Shown: one piece after another, positions 8,422 through 16,890 of the stretch
How the letters are laid out: the number at the start of each line of letters is the position of its first letter
How positions within the stretch are numbered: position 1 is the first letter of the stretch
From: Bacillota bacterium
GTDB lineage: Bacteria; Bacillota; Sulfobacillia; Sulfobacillales; Sulfobacillaceae
Direction of reading: 5' to 3'
Length of the DNA: 46,724 nt
Assembly (NCBI GenBank): GCA_023475835.1
Contig: JAMCVM010000223.1
Span: 1-46,724, forward strand
Notes under the pieces: model-generated
Told to the model about the DNA's origin: nothing
The model's database searches: none
The model's input: the letters and a program-made list of their open reading frames with translations, nothing else
Made by a program: the position numbers and the translations under genes

Positions 8422-11421
8422 CTAGGGGCCCACGGTTACCGTTGTGGTGAGAGCAATATTCGGCCCAAAATGATAGGTCACAATCTGCCCGCTGCTGTTG
8501 AGAAAGGCGACATCGCCGTTGGGTTCCATGGCCATGGAAACTGGGCTTCCCAAAGTGTCGGAGACTTCGGACAGAACCTGACCGGTGTGGCTGACCAGTG
8601 CCACCCGATTGTCTCCCCGGTCCCATATCACCCAGTTTTGACCATCTGCGAAAAGATCCGTCGGATGATGCAGCGCGTCGAGTCCCGACCCATTGCCAAA
8701 AAAGTGGGCGATGAGGTGACCGGTTAAGGAATATTGCGATAGCACGCCACCGTAGTATCCGCTGATCCAAAGACTCTTGGGCCCGAGCGCGATGCCGTAG
8801 GGCGAGTCGGGATCCTTAAAGGTTTCCAACACCGTGCCATCTTTGGAAAGATGAACAATTTCATGATCATCGGTGTCCGCGACCCAAATACTACCGTTGG
8901 CGGCAATGGCAATGGCGCGCGGACCCAACACCCCCTGGCCTCCGGGCTGCAGCCATCCGACGACGCCGCTTGGCTGACTCGAAGTGGTGGGGAACAACAC
9001 TAATATCCGGTTGTACAAACTATCCAACGCGTAGACCACGTTGCCATCGACGGCGAGTTGGGTGATGGCGGACGGCTTATGGTTGCCGGGAACCGGTGGA
9101 ATGGTCCATTGCCCCAACACCTTCCCCGACGGTGAAAAATGGATGACCGAACCGTTTTGAAGGGCTTCGTAATAGCTGTTGTGCGGGCCGAAGGTGAGAG
9201 CAGTGGGGTGAGGCCGCCCCGTCAGCGCGGTCACGTACTTCGGCCAATCGGAAATGGTAAAGGTTTTCATGCGGTAGTTGGTGACCAAGAGAGTGCCGTT
9301 CGATTGAAGTTGGATCTGCTCTGGGAAGGGCACCTCACCCTGTTGCAAGTACGTGCCGTTCGGGGTAAACGTCTCCACGCGATTATTGAGGGTGTCAGCT
9401 ACAAAGACGGTGCCATTGGCGGCCACGGCGATCCCGCTCGGTCCGTCAAATTGTCCATTGCCATCGCCCCAGCCTCCCCAGGATTGCAACAATTTGCCGG
9501 TGGCGGAGAAATGAAGCACACGCTGGGTGCCGCTGTCGGTGACGTAGACGGTACCGTTGGGAGCCACGGCAATCCCCGAAGGCGCGACCATGCCCGAACC
9601 GGTGGTCCCATAATGGCCAAAACTGAGGATAAATTTGCCAGATGCAGTAAATTCTTCGATGCGGGCGTTGCCCTGGTCGGTCACATACAAGGTGTGTTGG
9701 GGGGACCACGCCGCAGCTGAGGGCATGTTTAAGTCCCCTGGGGCCTTTCCCGGGGTGCCAAAAGAGGAGACTTTGTGGCCGACCTTCACCCAAATTTGGT
9801 CGCCGTAGGTGTTGACCACGGCGCTGTATATGGTGTCGGTGCCGGAGCGCTGAGCCACCGGAGCGACAGAGCCGTCTACGGATTCTGGGACTTCCGGGAT
9901 GACCCGGGCCGCTTCATCAAGCGCCGCTATGGGTGCCGCTCTCCACGGCGTCGGTGCCGGATCAGGAAAGCCTGTGCGACTGCCAAAGTCTGCCGTCTTC
10001 GGGGTGCCGTGGCTGCCAATGGGGACTAGTTGCACCACAAAATAAGGATTGCCGCCAATGGGATGTTCTTTTCGGTTTCCTGCCGAAGACAACGTGGCAG
10101 CGGGTAGGGGCACGTGAAAGTATCCGTGCGCTGCATGAATCATCTGAGTCTGGCCCATGTCGTCGACCAGCAGAGCCGTTTTGCTGAATGCCTTTACCGT
10201 GCCGGTAATCGCCGGAGCGCCTTGATCCCAAATGACCGAGATGTAGCGACCCGGTGCGCCAAAATTGACTTCATCCATGGCTTGGGGATTGACCCCGTCA
10301 AACGGCGGGATATAGCGAGAGAGATAACGCGCTCCACTTAAGTAACGAATCAAGGTCTGGTAGGCCGTATAGGCCGGGCGAGGCTGATTGGACTGAGTCA
10401 AAAGGCCCACGGGGCCATTGAACTTGTTCAGCGGCTTCGGTTCCGGCAGTTGATAGACCTCCACCCGGCTGCTATAGGCTAAACTGTCAGCTATTTCTTC
10501 GACAATAAAGGCCGCCTGTTGGCTCGGAGTGACTCCGGGATCGTTTTTGGGGGCTTTATAGCCCTTGACGATTGGGGTGACATTGGTCTCGCTGAGCCAG
10601 ATCGGGGTACCGCTGAGGCCGTTGGCAGCCAAAATCTTGTGGTAGCGGGTATAGATCTGCTGATTGAAATTGATCGTGTTATAAAGGTTCAGATCGAGGG
10701 CATCAAAAAAATCGTGGTGAGTAGAGGCCCCCGGCAGCGCCGCTAAGTCTTTGATCAATTGCACTGTGACATGGCCGTGCGCGTACCAATAAGGGGTGCC
10801 CGGCAATAAGATGTGTGCGTTGGGGTCCGCAGCATGGGCAGCCAGGTACGCCACTTTAACCATCTGCGCAAATTGTGCCAAGGTGCCGGTCCAGGTGTTA
10901 AAATGCCCGGAGGGAATACTAATCTCGTTGCCTATGACCCACGTGTCGATGAGGCCTGCATAGTGCCGAGTCAGTCGATAGATGAAATTTCCCCACGTGT
11001 TTTTGGGACTGTTCCAGGCGTCATAGAGCCCTTTTGGCACTGAAGAGTTGGGAGACCTTCGTGCCCAGTTGGGGGTGGATACCAAAACCCCGACCGGAAT
11101 CCTTCCCGCCTTGACCTCCCTTAGTAGATCCGAATCATTTTTGGTAAAGAAGTTGTTCCATACCCCCGGCGAGGGTTCCAGAGAGTCCCAGAACATGGTA
11201 ATTCTTTCCCAGCCAATGCCCAAATTGGAAGCGGCCTTGGGGTCAGCATACGCTTGTGCCGCTCCGAAGCGATAATCCGGATGTCCTGGGTTGGGGGTAA
11301 TGTACGGATTTTGAGCTGCCTGCACCGGATGATGAGACGAAGTGGAGATTAAGGCTAGTCCTGCCGCGACTGCAATCATGCCCACTTGCGTGATTGTTCG
11401 CTTGCGATGCCGTTTAATCAT
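8422..11421 (-). CDS. secreted protein: glycosidase-like TIM barrel fused to NHL-repeat beta-propeller
   Basis: This is a 999-residue exported protein. Residues 1-36 form a signal peptide (KRHRKR, a hydrophobic core, and an AQA-like cleavage site). Residues about 50-370 resemble clan A glycoside hydrolases: WERITMFWDSLEP, a candidate acid/base Glu166 in WVIGNEIS, and a candidate nucleophile Glu278 in PIWLSETN, spaced as in that clan. Residues about 540-985 hold repeated NHL-type blades, such as PSGIAVAPNGTVYVTDSG and PSGIAVAANGTVFVADTLN, that would form a beta-propeller. Between them is a beta-rich linker. The start ATG has GGGAAGGG about 10 bases upstream. Its own terminator follows. The substrate is unknown; a cell-surface or exopolysaccharide role is plausible, and loss of glycosidase activity cannot be excluded. 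Confidence 0.8.
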   Translation of the reverse strand: MIKRHRKRTITQVGMIAVAAGLALISTSSHHPVQAAQNPYITPNPGHPDYRFGAAQAYADPKAASNLGIGWERITMFWDSLEPSPGVWNNFFTKNDSDLLREVKAGRIPVGVLVSTPNWARRSPNSSVPKGLYDAWNSPKNTWGNFIYRLTRHYAGLIDTWVIGNEISIPSGHFNTWTGTLAQFAQMVKVAYLAAHAADPNAHILLPGTPYWYAHGHVTVQLIKDLAALPGASTHHDFFDALDLNLYNTINFNQQIYTRYHKILAANGLSGTPIWLSETNVTPIVKGYKAPKNDPGVTPSQQAAFIVEEIADSLAYSSRVEVYQLPEPKPLNKFNGPVGLLTQSNQPRPAYTAYQTLIRYLSGARYLSRYIPPFDGVNPQAMDEVNFGAPGRYISVIWDQGAPAITGTVKAFSKTALLVDDMGQTQMIHAAHGYFHVPLPAATLSSAGNRKEHPIGGNPYFVVQLVPIGSHGTPKTADFGSRTGFPDPAPTPWRAAPIAALDEAARVIPEVPESVDGSVAPVAQRSGTDTIYSAVVNTYGDQIWVKVGHKVSSFGTPGKAPGDLNMPSAAAWSPQHTLYVTDQGNARIEEFTASGKFILSFGHYGTTGSGMVAPSGIAVAPNGTVYVTDSGTQRVLHFSATGKLLQSWGGWGDGNGQFDGPSGIAVAANGTVFVADTLNNRVETFTPNGTYLQQGEVPFPEQIQLQSNGTLLVTNYRMKTFTISDWPKYVTALTGRPHPTALTFGPHNSYYEALQNGSVIHFSPSGKVLGQWTIPPVPGNHKPSAITQLAVDGNVVYALDSLYNRILVLFPTTSSQPSGVVGWLQPGGQGVLGPRAIAIAANGSIWVADTDDHEIVHLSKDGTVLETFKDPDSPYGIALGPKSLWISGYYGGVLSQYSLTGHLIAHFFGNGSGLDALHHPTDLFADGQNWVIWDRGDNRVALVSHTGQVLSEVSDTLGSPVSMAMEPNGDVAFLNSSGQIVTYHFGPNIALTTTVTVGP

Positions 11422-12323
11422 TGCTGGCGCCCTTCCCTTAGTCGTTCGCTACGTATCGACACATCTGCAAAATTTTCATTAAAACTTCGCAACCGAAAGG
11501 CTGTTTTCCTGCTTGCAATTTATGGAAATGCTGTTCTCTTAGTAAAATATTGCCGACTTGACTATTCGCTGGTTAAATTGCTTATTTTGCCACCTGCTAA
11601 AAGATGAGAAAATCAGACATGCTCTGGGCCCGAGACGCGCTGTTGAGCTCAAAAAGTCAGAGGCCGGGTAAACTGCGGCGTGGAGTTTTTCGTATGCGCT
11701 TTAGGCCGACCATGAAACTAAGGCACAAAGTTCAGTGTTTACCTGATCGACCCTGGGCTTTTCAAATCGCCGCTAGTTATACTGCGCGCGGGCCATAGTT
11801 TTCGTTTTTGGGAGAACGCCATCGTGTTGGAAAACCATTATGCAACCATCGGTTGAGACGCCCACCGCCCTGGCATCAAACCGTCAAATTTGACCCGCGC
11901 GCAGTATATCTAAAAACGGTATTATAGGCTTCAGAGTGGTCATGGTAAAATGAGACCAAGCGCTAGGCTAGATCACCGCGCTCAGGCGATCCTGAGGCCA
12001 TTTGCCGTGAGGACCTGAAGGGTTGCTGGGGCCAACGCCGAGTCTCGGAGTGAGACCGCGGCGATGAAAATGCGGGTCAGAACCCCATCCCTTAGGAGCG
12101 GGGAGAGGCGCGGCAGATAGCCTTTGAACACTTGCGGAACTCTGACCTACCGCTGACAGGGTTCCTTTAGCGGCGGTTTTGGCGCATGTTTCTCTGACGA
12201 GGTGGTTTTTTCGCTGTTTGCCCTCTATCGGGTCGAGCCTGGGGATCGGAGTTGCCCTGATGGCTTTGCGGGCCCTAGAATTGGAGCCGGCGGTAGAGAT
12301 CACCGATGAAAGAGGAGGTCGTG
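11422..12323. other. 902-bp gene-free accessory stretch
   Basis: No convincing gene is seen here. The first 180 bases are AT-rich and should hold the promoter of the secreted-protein gene on the minus strand. A probable MITE occupies 11778-11908. From about 11975 to 12180 the composition changes and a short hairpin CTCAGG-cgat-CCTGAG (11981-11996) occurs; open frames on the minus strand here have Pro/Arg/Ser-rich translations without a recognisable domain and may be relics of an insertion element. Confidence 0.5.
11778..11908. mobile_element. probable 131-bp MITE with 15-bp terminal inverted repeats (IS630-like ends)
   Basis: TATACTGCGCGCGGG at 11778-11792 is repeated exactly in inverted orientation at 11894-11908. 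Inside these ends the similarity continues with mismatches for about another dozen bases. The outermost TA on both sides could be the duplicated TA target used by IS630/Tc1-type elements. The 101 bases between hold no ORF. Size, ends and lack of coding capacity fit a non-autonomous MITE. No second copy is present in the window. Confidence 0.55.
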
Positions 12324-13904
12324 TTGGAGACAAAAGCGCCCTATACAAATCTCATGAAACCGCAAAACCATCAGGGCGAGACATCCGATGCCACCGAGCT
12401 CAGACGTGTGGATTGGCAGGTGGCTGAAACCTTTACTAAGTTTCTTTATCCCTTTGTGTTCACACATCGTCTGAAGTCGAGTGTGGAGGCATGCGGCAAC
12501 GATTTTTCCCAGGCGCTGTTATCGGACCCGGAGTTGTCTGGGGTCTTTGTGGAGGATCCGTTTGATGCGTCGGAATTAGAAAATATGTTGCCCTATGTGA
12601 AGCAATATTTGAGCCTGGCGACCAATCAACGGCGCTTTCGGATGAATCTTGCCTGTTTGTCCGCCGGTGCTTTTTATGCTTTTTTGGCTGAATCCGAAAA
12701 GTCCTCGTCCTTTCGCATTAGTCAGATTGTGCTGTATGTGTTTTTTAACGGGGTGGCGTGTCTTGCCCTTGAGATTCGACCGACGTCAGAAAATGGTCTG
12801 GCACCGTCGGTTGAGGACGTGGAGCGAGTCAACGCGCGTTTGGCCTCCCTAATTCATGGCGCTCCGTTCCATATGGTCACCTATAAGCCGTCAGACATCG
12901 AACCGGTGGGCGAACCCCAAGGGTGGAGTATTGCATTGTTGTGCCAGAAACATTCTCGAATTACCCTGAAGTTGCTGATTGATGATTTGCTGAAATCATT
13001 TTTTTCTGAGTCTAGCCTCTTTCGGATAACACCGATGGTCGACCGCTTTTTGCCGGTTTATGGCGCTATGCTGCTCCGGCCGGATCGGTTGGCTGGGATG
13101 GATGTGTTGGATGAACGATTTTATGAGTTTGCGCAGCATCACCTGACCATCTTGCGTAAAACCTTTACCCCCAACGACATCAGTCATTTCTCGCAAATTC
13201 ATTTGGAAGATGCCACCCATCACTACCTGCCCTACCATAATGTCATCCACACGCAATCGTTAGACGGTGGATTTGTCCTGGCTTATGACAACGGCCTGGA
13301 CCATTTTGCCAAGCGGCCCGCCCGCGCCATGGAATCGTTTCGGACGAGTTATTTCTTGATGATGTTAATCCCTTTTCATCAGCGCCTCAGTATCTTGCGC
13401 TATGCCATGGGGGCCTCTTTGGCGGGTTTGTCGCCGCGTCGCGGCGAAGACCTTCGGACTTTGCGAGAAGCGATTTATGACTTTACCTCGCGTTGCTATT
13501 TCAGCCAGGCTTCGGTGAGTGAGGAAAGGGATCACATTTATCGCCGCTGGCAAGACGAATTTCATGTCGTACCCATGTACAACGAACTCAAAGAGGAGGT
13601 CCACGATATCGATAATTATCTAGCCGGTCTCGACCGCGAGCGTGAGAATATGCTCAAGGACTTAAGCCTGCGTCGGGACTCGCGCAACATGCATCTCTTT
13701 GGGTTGATCACTATGATTTTTCTTCCGGTGACAATCTTGGTGGAGGCGATCCCGGCGATTCCGATTCTTCATCGGTGGATAAATTTTGCAGTCCATCCAG
13801 TTCGGGCGCTTTTGATAGTCGCTGCCATGGTGGCATTTATCGTCGTGTTGTTGGCCTTGCTCTTTCGAAACCTTCGCCAAAGTCGAAAGACCCTGGGTCT
13901 ATAG
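12324..13904 (+). CDS. CorA-like membrane protein lacking the GMN motif
   Basis: This is a protein of about 526 residues with a long cytoplasmic N-terminal part and two C-terminal membrane helices. The C-terminal 80 residues follow the CorA metal-transporter layout: a long charged helix (YLAGLDRERENMLKD), then HLFGLITMIFLPVTILVEAIPA as the first membrane segment, a short loop, and a second segment of about 20 hydrophobic residues with a basic tail. The GMN signature that ends the first helix in true CorA channels is replaced by AIPAIP. I chose TTG 12324 because GAGGAGG (12312-12318) lies 5 bases upstream; the ATG at 12306 would bury that site in the gene. It stands alone. It may be a divergent channel or a membrane protein with a CorA-derived fold; the ion is unknown. 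Confidence 0.6.
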   Translation: METKAPYTNLMKPQNHQGETSDATELRRVDWQVAETFTKFLYPFVFTHRLKSSVEACGNDFSQALLSDPELSGVFVEDPFDASELENMLPYVKQYLSLATNQRRFRMNLACLSAGAFYAFLAESEKSSSFRISQIVLYVFFNGVACLALEIRPTSENGLAPSVEDVERVNARLASLIHGAPFHMVTYKPSDIEPVGEPQGWSIALLCQKHSRITLKLLIDDLLKSFFSESSLFRITPMVDRFLPVYGAMLLRPDRLAGMDVLDERFYEFAQHHLTILRKTFTPNDISHFSQIHLEDATHHYLPYHNVIHTQSLDGGFVLAYDNGLDHFAKRPARAMESFRTSYFLMMLIPFHQRLSILRYAMGASLAGLSPRRGEDLRTLREAIYDFTSRCYFSQASVSEERDHIYRRWQDEFHVVPMYNELKEEVHDIDNYLAGLDRERENMLKDLSLRRDSRNMHLFGLITMIFLPVTILVEAIPAIPILHRWINFAVHPVRALLIVAAMVAFIVVLLALLFRNLRQSRKTLGL

Positions 13905-14272
13905 TTTAGGCGCCACTTCCAGACCCGAAAAGCCAAATCACGCGCGAGCACGAAGATGCTCTCACCTGATCTCGGCTCTTTGCCAATCATAAGTCGGGGC
14001 GGGGGGAGGACTGACGCGGGCACGAACAGCGGGGAAGGAGGGGGAAGGAGATTTCCGCGGGATGTCGAATCGAGATATCACCGAGAGACTTTGGGCCAGA
14101 CGGAGGCCGAAAACGGGTGACGGGGGTTGACCGTAATCTTGGGGGGATGGACCACAGGGCGTGGGCGACGATGGAGGGTGTGCCGGAAGCGTCCGGGGCG
14201 AGGGCAAAATCCTAGCGCCACCAAGGCAGATTTTCCTGGACGAACACTCTTAGAGAGAGGATACAAGAATCC
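13905..14272. other. intergenic region with G-rich purine tract
   Basis: There is no gene in these 368 bases. Around 13997-14050 the plus strand is strongly purine- and G-rich, with several runs of three to six G residues, and could form non-B structures such as a G-quadruplex. The distal end should carry the promoter and ribosome site of the methyltransferase gene (GAGAGGA about 12 bases before its ATG). Confidence 0.4.
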
Positions 14273-15100
14273 ATGGCCTTTGCCGAGACGTTGGACCAGT
14301 TGCTGATGGAGGTGGCAAACGAAGGGGGAGCCGATCGTTGGTTAATGTTGCAGACAGCCTATACCGGTGCAGCCCGCCGGCAGGCGCTCTATCGACTGCC
14401 CGCTGGCAACCAGTCGCGAGTCGCCGACGTGGGTTGCGGGTTAGGGGCAGCCGCATTAGAAATTGCCGAACACTTTGGGGCGGAGGTTCATGGGTTTGAC
14501 CAGGATCTTGCCCGCCTGACTATAGCCGAGCGCTTGCGTCGTAGTTTTCCGAGTCTGGCCGGACGGGTCGCCTTTTTCCCTGCCGATGTGGCTCGTCAGA
14601 TACCGCGGGTACCCTTTGATATCGTCACCGCAAGATTTGTTCTGCAGTACCTTCCGCCAGAAGAAACCTTGGTTCATTGGCGGGACTGGCTCAAACCGGG
14701 GGGGTGTCTTTATTTGGAAGAGGTTGATGACGGCTGGACGGTTGAGTATCCTCCCGCCCCCCTAGCTTGGCGGCGAGTGTTGGCTGCTTATCAAGCGTAT
14801 GCGTTCGATCATGGTTCGGATCGGCAGATTGGGCGGAAATTACCCCAATATCTTGAGCGATCAGGATATCGGTTGACCCGAGTATTGTGGAACCCCCAAA
14901 GTTCGCTGGGTACCGAACAAAGGTCAGATCCACAGGTGGGGTTTGAACGGGAACGATTGTCCAGCATGCACAGCGCTTTAGTGGCGGAAGGGTATCTGAC
15001 CCTTGACGAATTTCAAGAAGGGATCGACCATTTTGATGCCGCCTATCCCAAGATGACCTTTGTAACGGGAGCCACCATCCAAATTTGGGCCACTCCCTGA
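14273..15100 (+). CDS. class I SAM-dependent methyltransferase
   Basis: This is a 275-residue methyltransferase of the Rossmann type. Motif I is clear as VADVGCGLGAAALEIA (residues 50-65), followed by the acidic motif II GFDQD near residue 75, an adenine-binding ADVA segment, FDIVTARFVLQYL as motif IV/post-motif, and a loop LKPGGCLYLEE typical of small-molecule methyltransferases of the UbiE/methyltransf_25 type. The C-terminal 100 residues, after DHGSDRQIG, are a helical extension also seen in plant-like and actinobacterial small-molecule methyltransferases. The substrate cannot be inferred; the neighbours are unrelated. Confidence 0.85.
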   Translation: MAFAETLDQLLMEVANEGGADRWLMLQTAYTGAARRQALYRLPAGNQSRVADVGCGLGAAALEIAEHFGAEVHGFDQDLARLTIAERLRRSFPSLAGRVAFFPADVARQIPRVPFDIVTARFVLQYLPPEETLVHWRDWLKPGGCLYLEEVDDGWTVEYPPAPLAWRRVLAAYQAYAFDHGSDRQIGRKLPQYLERSGYRLTRVLWNPQSSLGTEQRSDPQVGFERERLSSMHSALVAEGYLTLDEFQEGIDHFDAAYPKMTFVTGATIQIWATP

Positions 15101-15414
15101 GGACTCTCGAACGGCGGTGGGCGGGATTAGCTTGAAGCGTAGGCACCTGGGCTCGCTCGATGGAATTGTCTCCGAGGGCTTGCGCCCAGCCCGGTAAAGG
15201 CCCATCCCAGGTGCGGGGGCGCCCGATGCGCATCTTGGATGGGCGGTGCGATAATTGTGGGCCATGGCCGCCTGGAGTCTTGCCGTGCCTGCGATTTTAC
15301 CCGATTTTTATCTGACTCATCGGTCGACTGAGACAACCGTGGATTCTATATGGTCGAACGTTCGCCGAACCGACGGCCATAAGATCTAGAGATCCATCGA
15401 GAGGAGGCTTGTCG
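15101..15414. other. intergenic region upstream of glcD with long-range inverted repeat
   Basis: These 314 bases hold no convincing gene. GCACCTGGG (15143-15151) and CCCAGGTGC (15206-15214) form a 9-bp inverted repeat around a 54-base, internally GC-rich segment, which could fold as a structured RNA or be an unrecognised operator pair. No known riboswitch consensus was matched. The glcD promoter should lie near 15300-15390. Confidence 0.35.
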
Positions 15415-16890
15415 GTGAAGGCTGCCATTCAGCGTTCCATGGAGTCGTCCGTGCTGGCAGAATTGGTCCGCGTGGTCGGGGCCAAAGAAGTTCTGGTAGA
15501 TATCGAAGAGCGCGCGCTCTACGGGTATGATGCAACCATCCATCGTTTTGTGCCCGATGCTGTGGTCCGGGTCGGCAGTCTAAAAGAGGTGTGCGATGTG
15601 CTTCAGATCTGTAGGCAGGCACACCTTCCTGTGGTTCCCCGAGGGGCGGCCACGGGCCTTTCCGGCGGTGTGCTGCCGGTCCGGGGTGGGGTGATGTTGG
15701 ATATGGGCCGTCTTCAACGTATTCGCGAGATTAATCGCGAGGACTTGTATGCTGTGGTCGAGGCAGGAGTGACAGTGGAACGCTTTGCCGAGGCGGTGCA
15801 GGAAACGGGGCTCTTCTTTCCTCCCGACCCGTCCAGCGCCAGGGCATCGACCATGGGTGGGGGCGTAGCGGAAAATGCCGGAGGCCCGCACGCGTTCAAG
15901 TACGGGGTGTTTCGAGATTATGTCCTCGGCCTCACCGCGGTGAAAATGGACGGAACGGTCGTCCGAACCGGGGGAAAGACGGTTAAAAATGTGAGCGGAT
16001 ACGATTTAACCCGGCTACTCGTGGGCTCTGAGGGAACGTTAGCAGTGGTCGTCGATGCGACCGTTCGTCTGATCCCCGCGCCTAAAGCTAAACGCACGCT
16101 GTTAACCGCCTACGACCGTTTGGACGATGCGGCAGCTTCAGTCAGCCAGATCATCGCCAGAGGGATGCAGCCAGCGGCGTTGGAGTTTATTGATGATGCC
16201 TCCATGCGGGTGGTCGAAGACTATTTGCATTTAGGGTTGCCGTTGGATGCGGAGGCTTTGCTGCTGATTGAGGTCGACGGGTCCGAAGCGGAAGTCAGTC
16301 GCCAAGCCGACGAAATTACCGCACTTTGTGAATCGCTCAATGCGCGCTCGGTGAAGGTCGCCGTCAGTGAGGCGGAAGCTGCTGGGCTTTGGAAAGCTCG
16401 CAAGTCGATTTCATCGGCCGTGGCTCGAATCAAGCCTTCTAAAGTTTCTGAAGATGCCACCGTGCCGCGCAGTCAAATCCCTGCCATGGTGCGCAAACTG
16501 AAAGAGATTGCTCAGCACTATGAGGTCGATTTGGTGGTTTTCGGGCATGCCGGAGATGGCAATTTGCACCCCAATATTATGTGTGATGAAACCAACCAGG
16601 AGGAAATGGGACGGGTGTGGCAAGCCGTGGCTGAAATTTTTGCAGTGACTTTGGAATTAGGGGGAACACTGACCGGAGAACACGGGGTTGGAACGATGAA
16701 GGCTCCCTTTATGCAGTGGGAACATGGGGAGGAAGGACTCGCGGTCATGCGGGCGATTAAAAACGCTTGGGATCCTGACCACCTGTTGAATCCGGGCAAG
16801 CTGTTCCCTGAAGATGCTCCGCCGTGGCCGGTGAGCCTGGAGCCGTGGGAATCCCGTGTCAAGCATAGGGGGACCTCATGGCCGACCTAA
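15415..16890 (+). CDS. glcD: glycolate oxidase, FAD-linked subunit
   Basis: This is an FAD-dependent 2-hydroxyacid dehydrogenase of the GlcD/D-lactate dehydrogenase family (about 491 residues). The N-terminal PCMH-type FAD-binding domain has PRGAATGLSGGVLP and a central GGVAENAGGPHAFKYG segment; the C-terminal FAD-linked oxidase domain ends with the conserved metal/substrate motifs GHAGDGNLHPN and GEHGVGTMK and the HLLNPGKLFP tail. GTG 15415 is chosen because GAGGAGG (15401-15407) lies 7 bases upstream; TTG 15409 is too close to it. The 3' end overlaps glcF by 13 bases, showing translational coupling. With GlcF it should oxidise glycolate (or D-lactate) and pass electrons to the quinone pool. 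No GlcE subunit is present, so the complex may be two-part. Confidence 0.92.
   Translation: MKAAIQRSMESSVLAELVRVVGAKEVLVDIEERALYGYDATIHRFVPDAVVRVGSLKEVCDVLQICRQAHLPVVPRGAATGLSGGVLPVRGGVMLDMGRLQRIREINREDLYAVVEAGVTVERFAEAVQETGLFFPPDPSSARASTMGGGVAENAGGPHAFKYGVFRDYVLGLTAVKMDGTVVRTGGKTVKNVSGYDLTRLLVGSEGTLAVVVDATVRLIPAPKAKRTLLTAYDRLDDAAASVSQIIARGMQPAALEFIDDASMRVVEDYLHLGLPLDAEALLLIEVDGSEAEVSRQADEITALCESLNARSVKVAVSEAEAAGLWKARKSISSAVARIKPSKVSEDATVPRSQIPAMVRKLKEIAQHYEVDLVVFGHAGDGNLHPNIMCDETNQEEMGRVWQAVAEIFAVTLELGGTLTGEHGVGTMKAPFMQWEHGEEGLAVMRAIKNAWDPDHLLNPGKLFPEDAPPWPVSLEPWESRVKHRGTSWPT

Noticed and set aside
11968-12348. 126-residue minus-strand frame
   Set aside because: Pro/Arg/Ser-rich with no domain and no ribosome site; it overlaps the 5' end of the CorA-like gene. 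At most a relic of an element.
13962-14266. Overlapping minus-strand frames of 62-81 residues
   Set aside because: They are by-products of the G-rich tract, with Pro/Ser/Arg-rich translations and no start signals.
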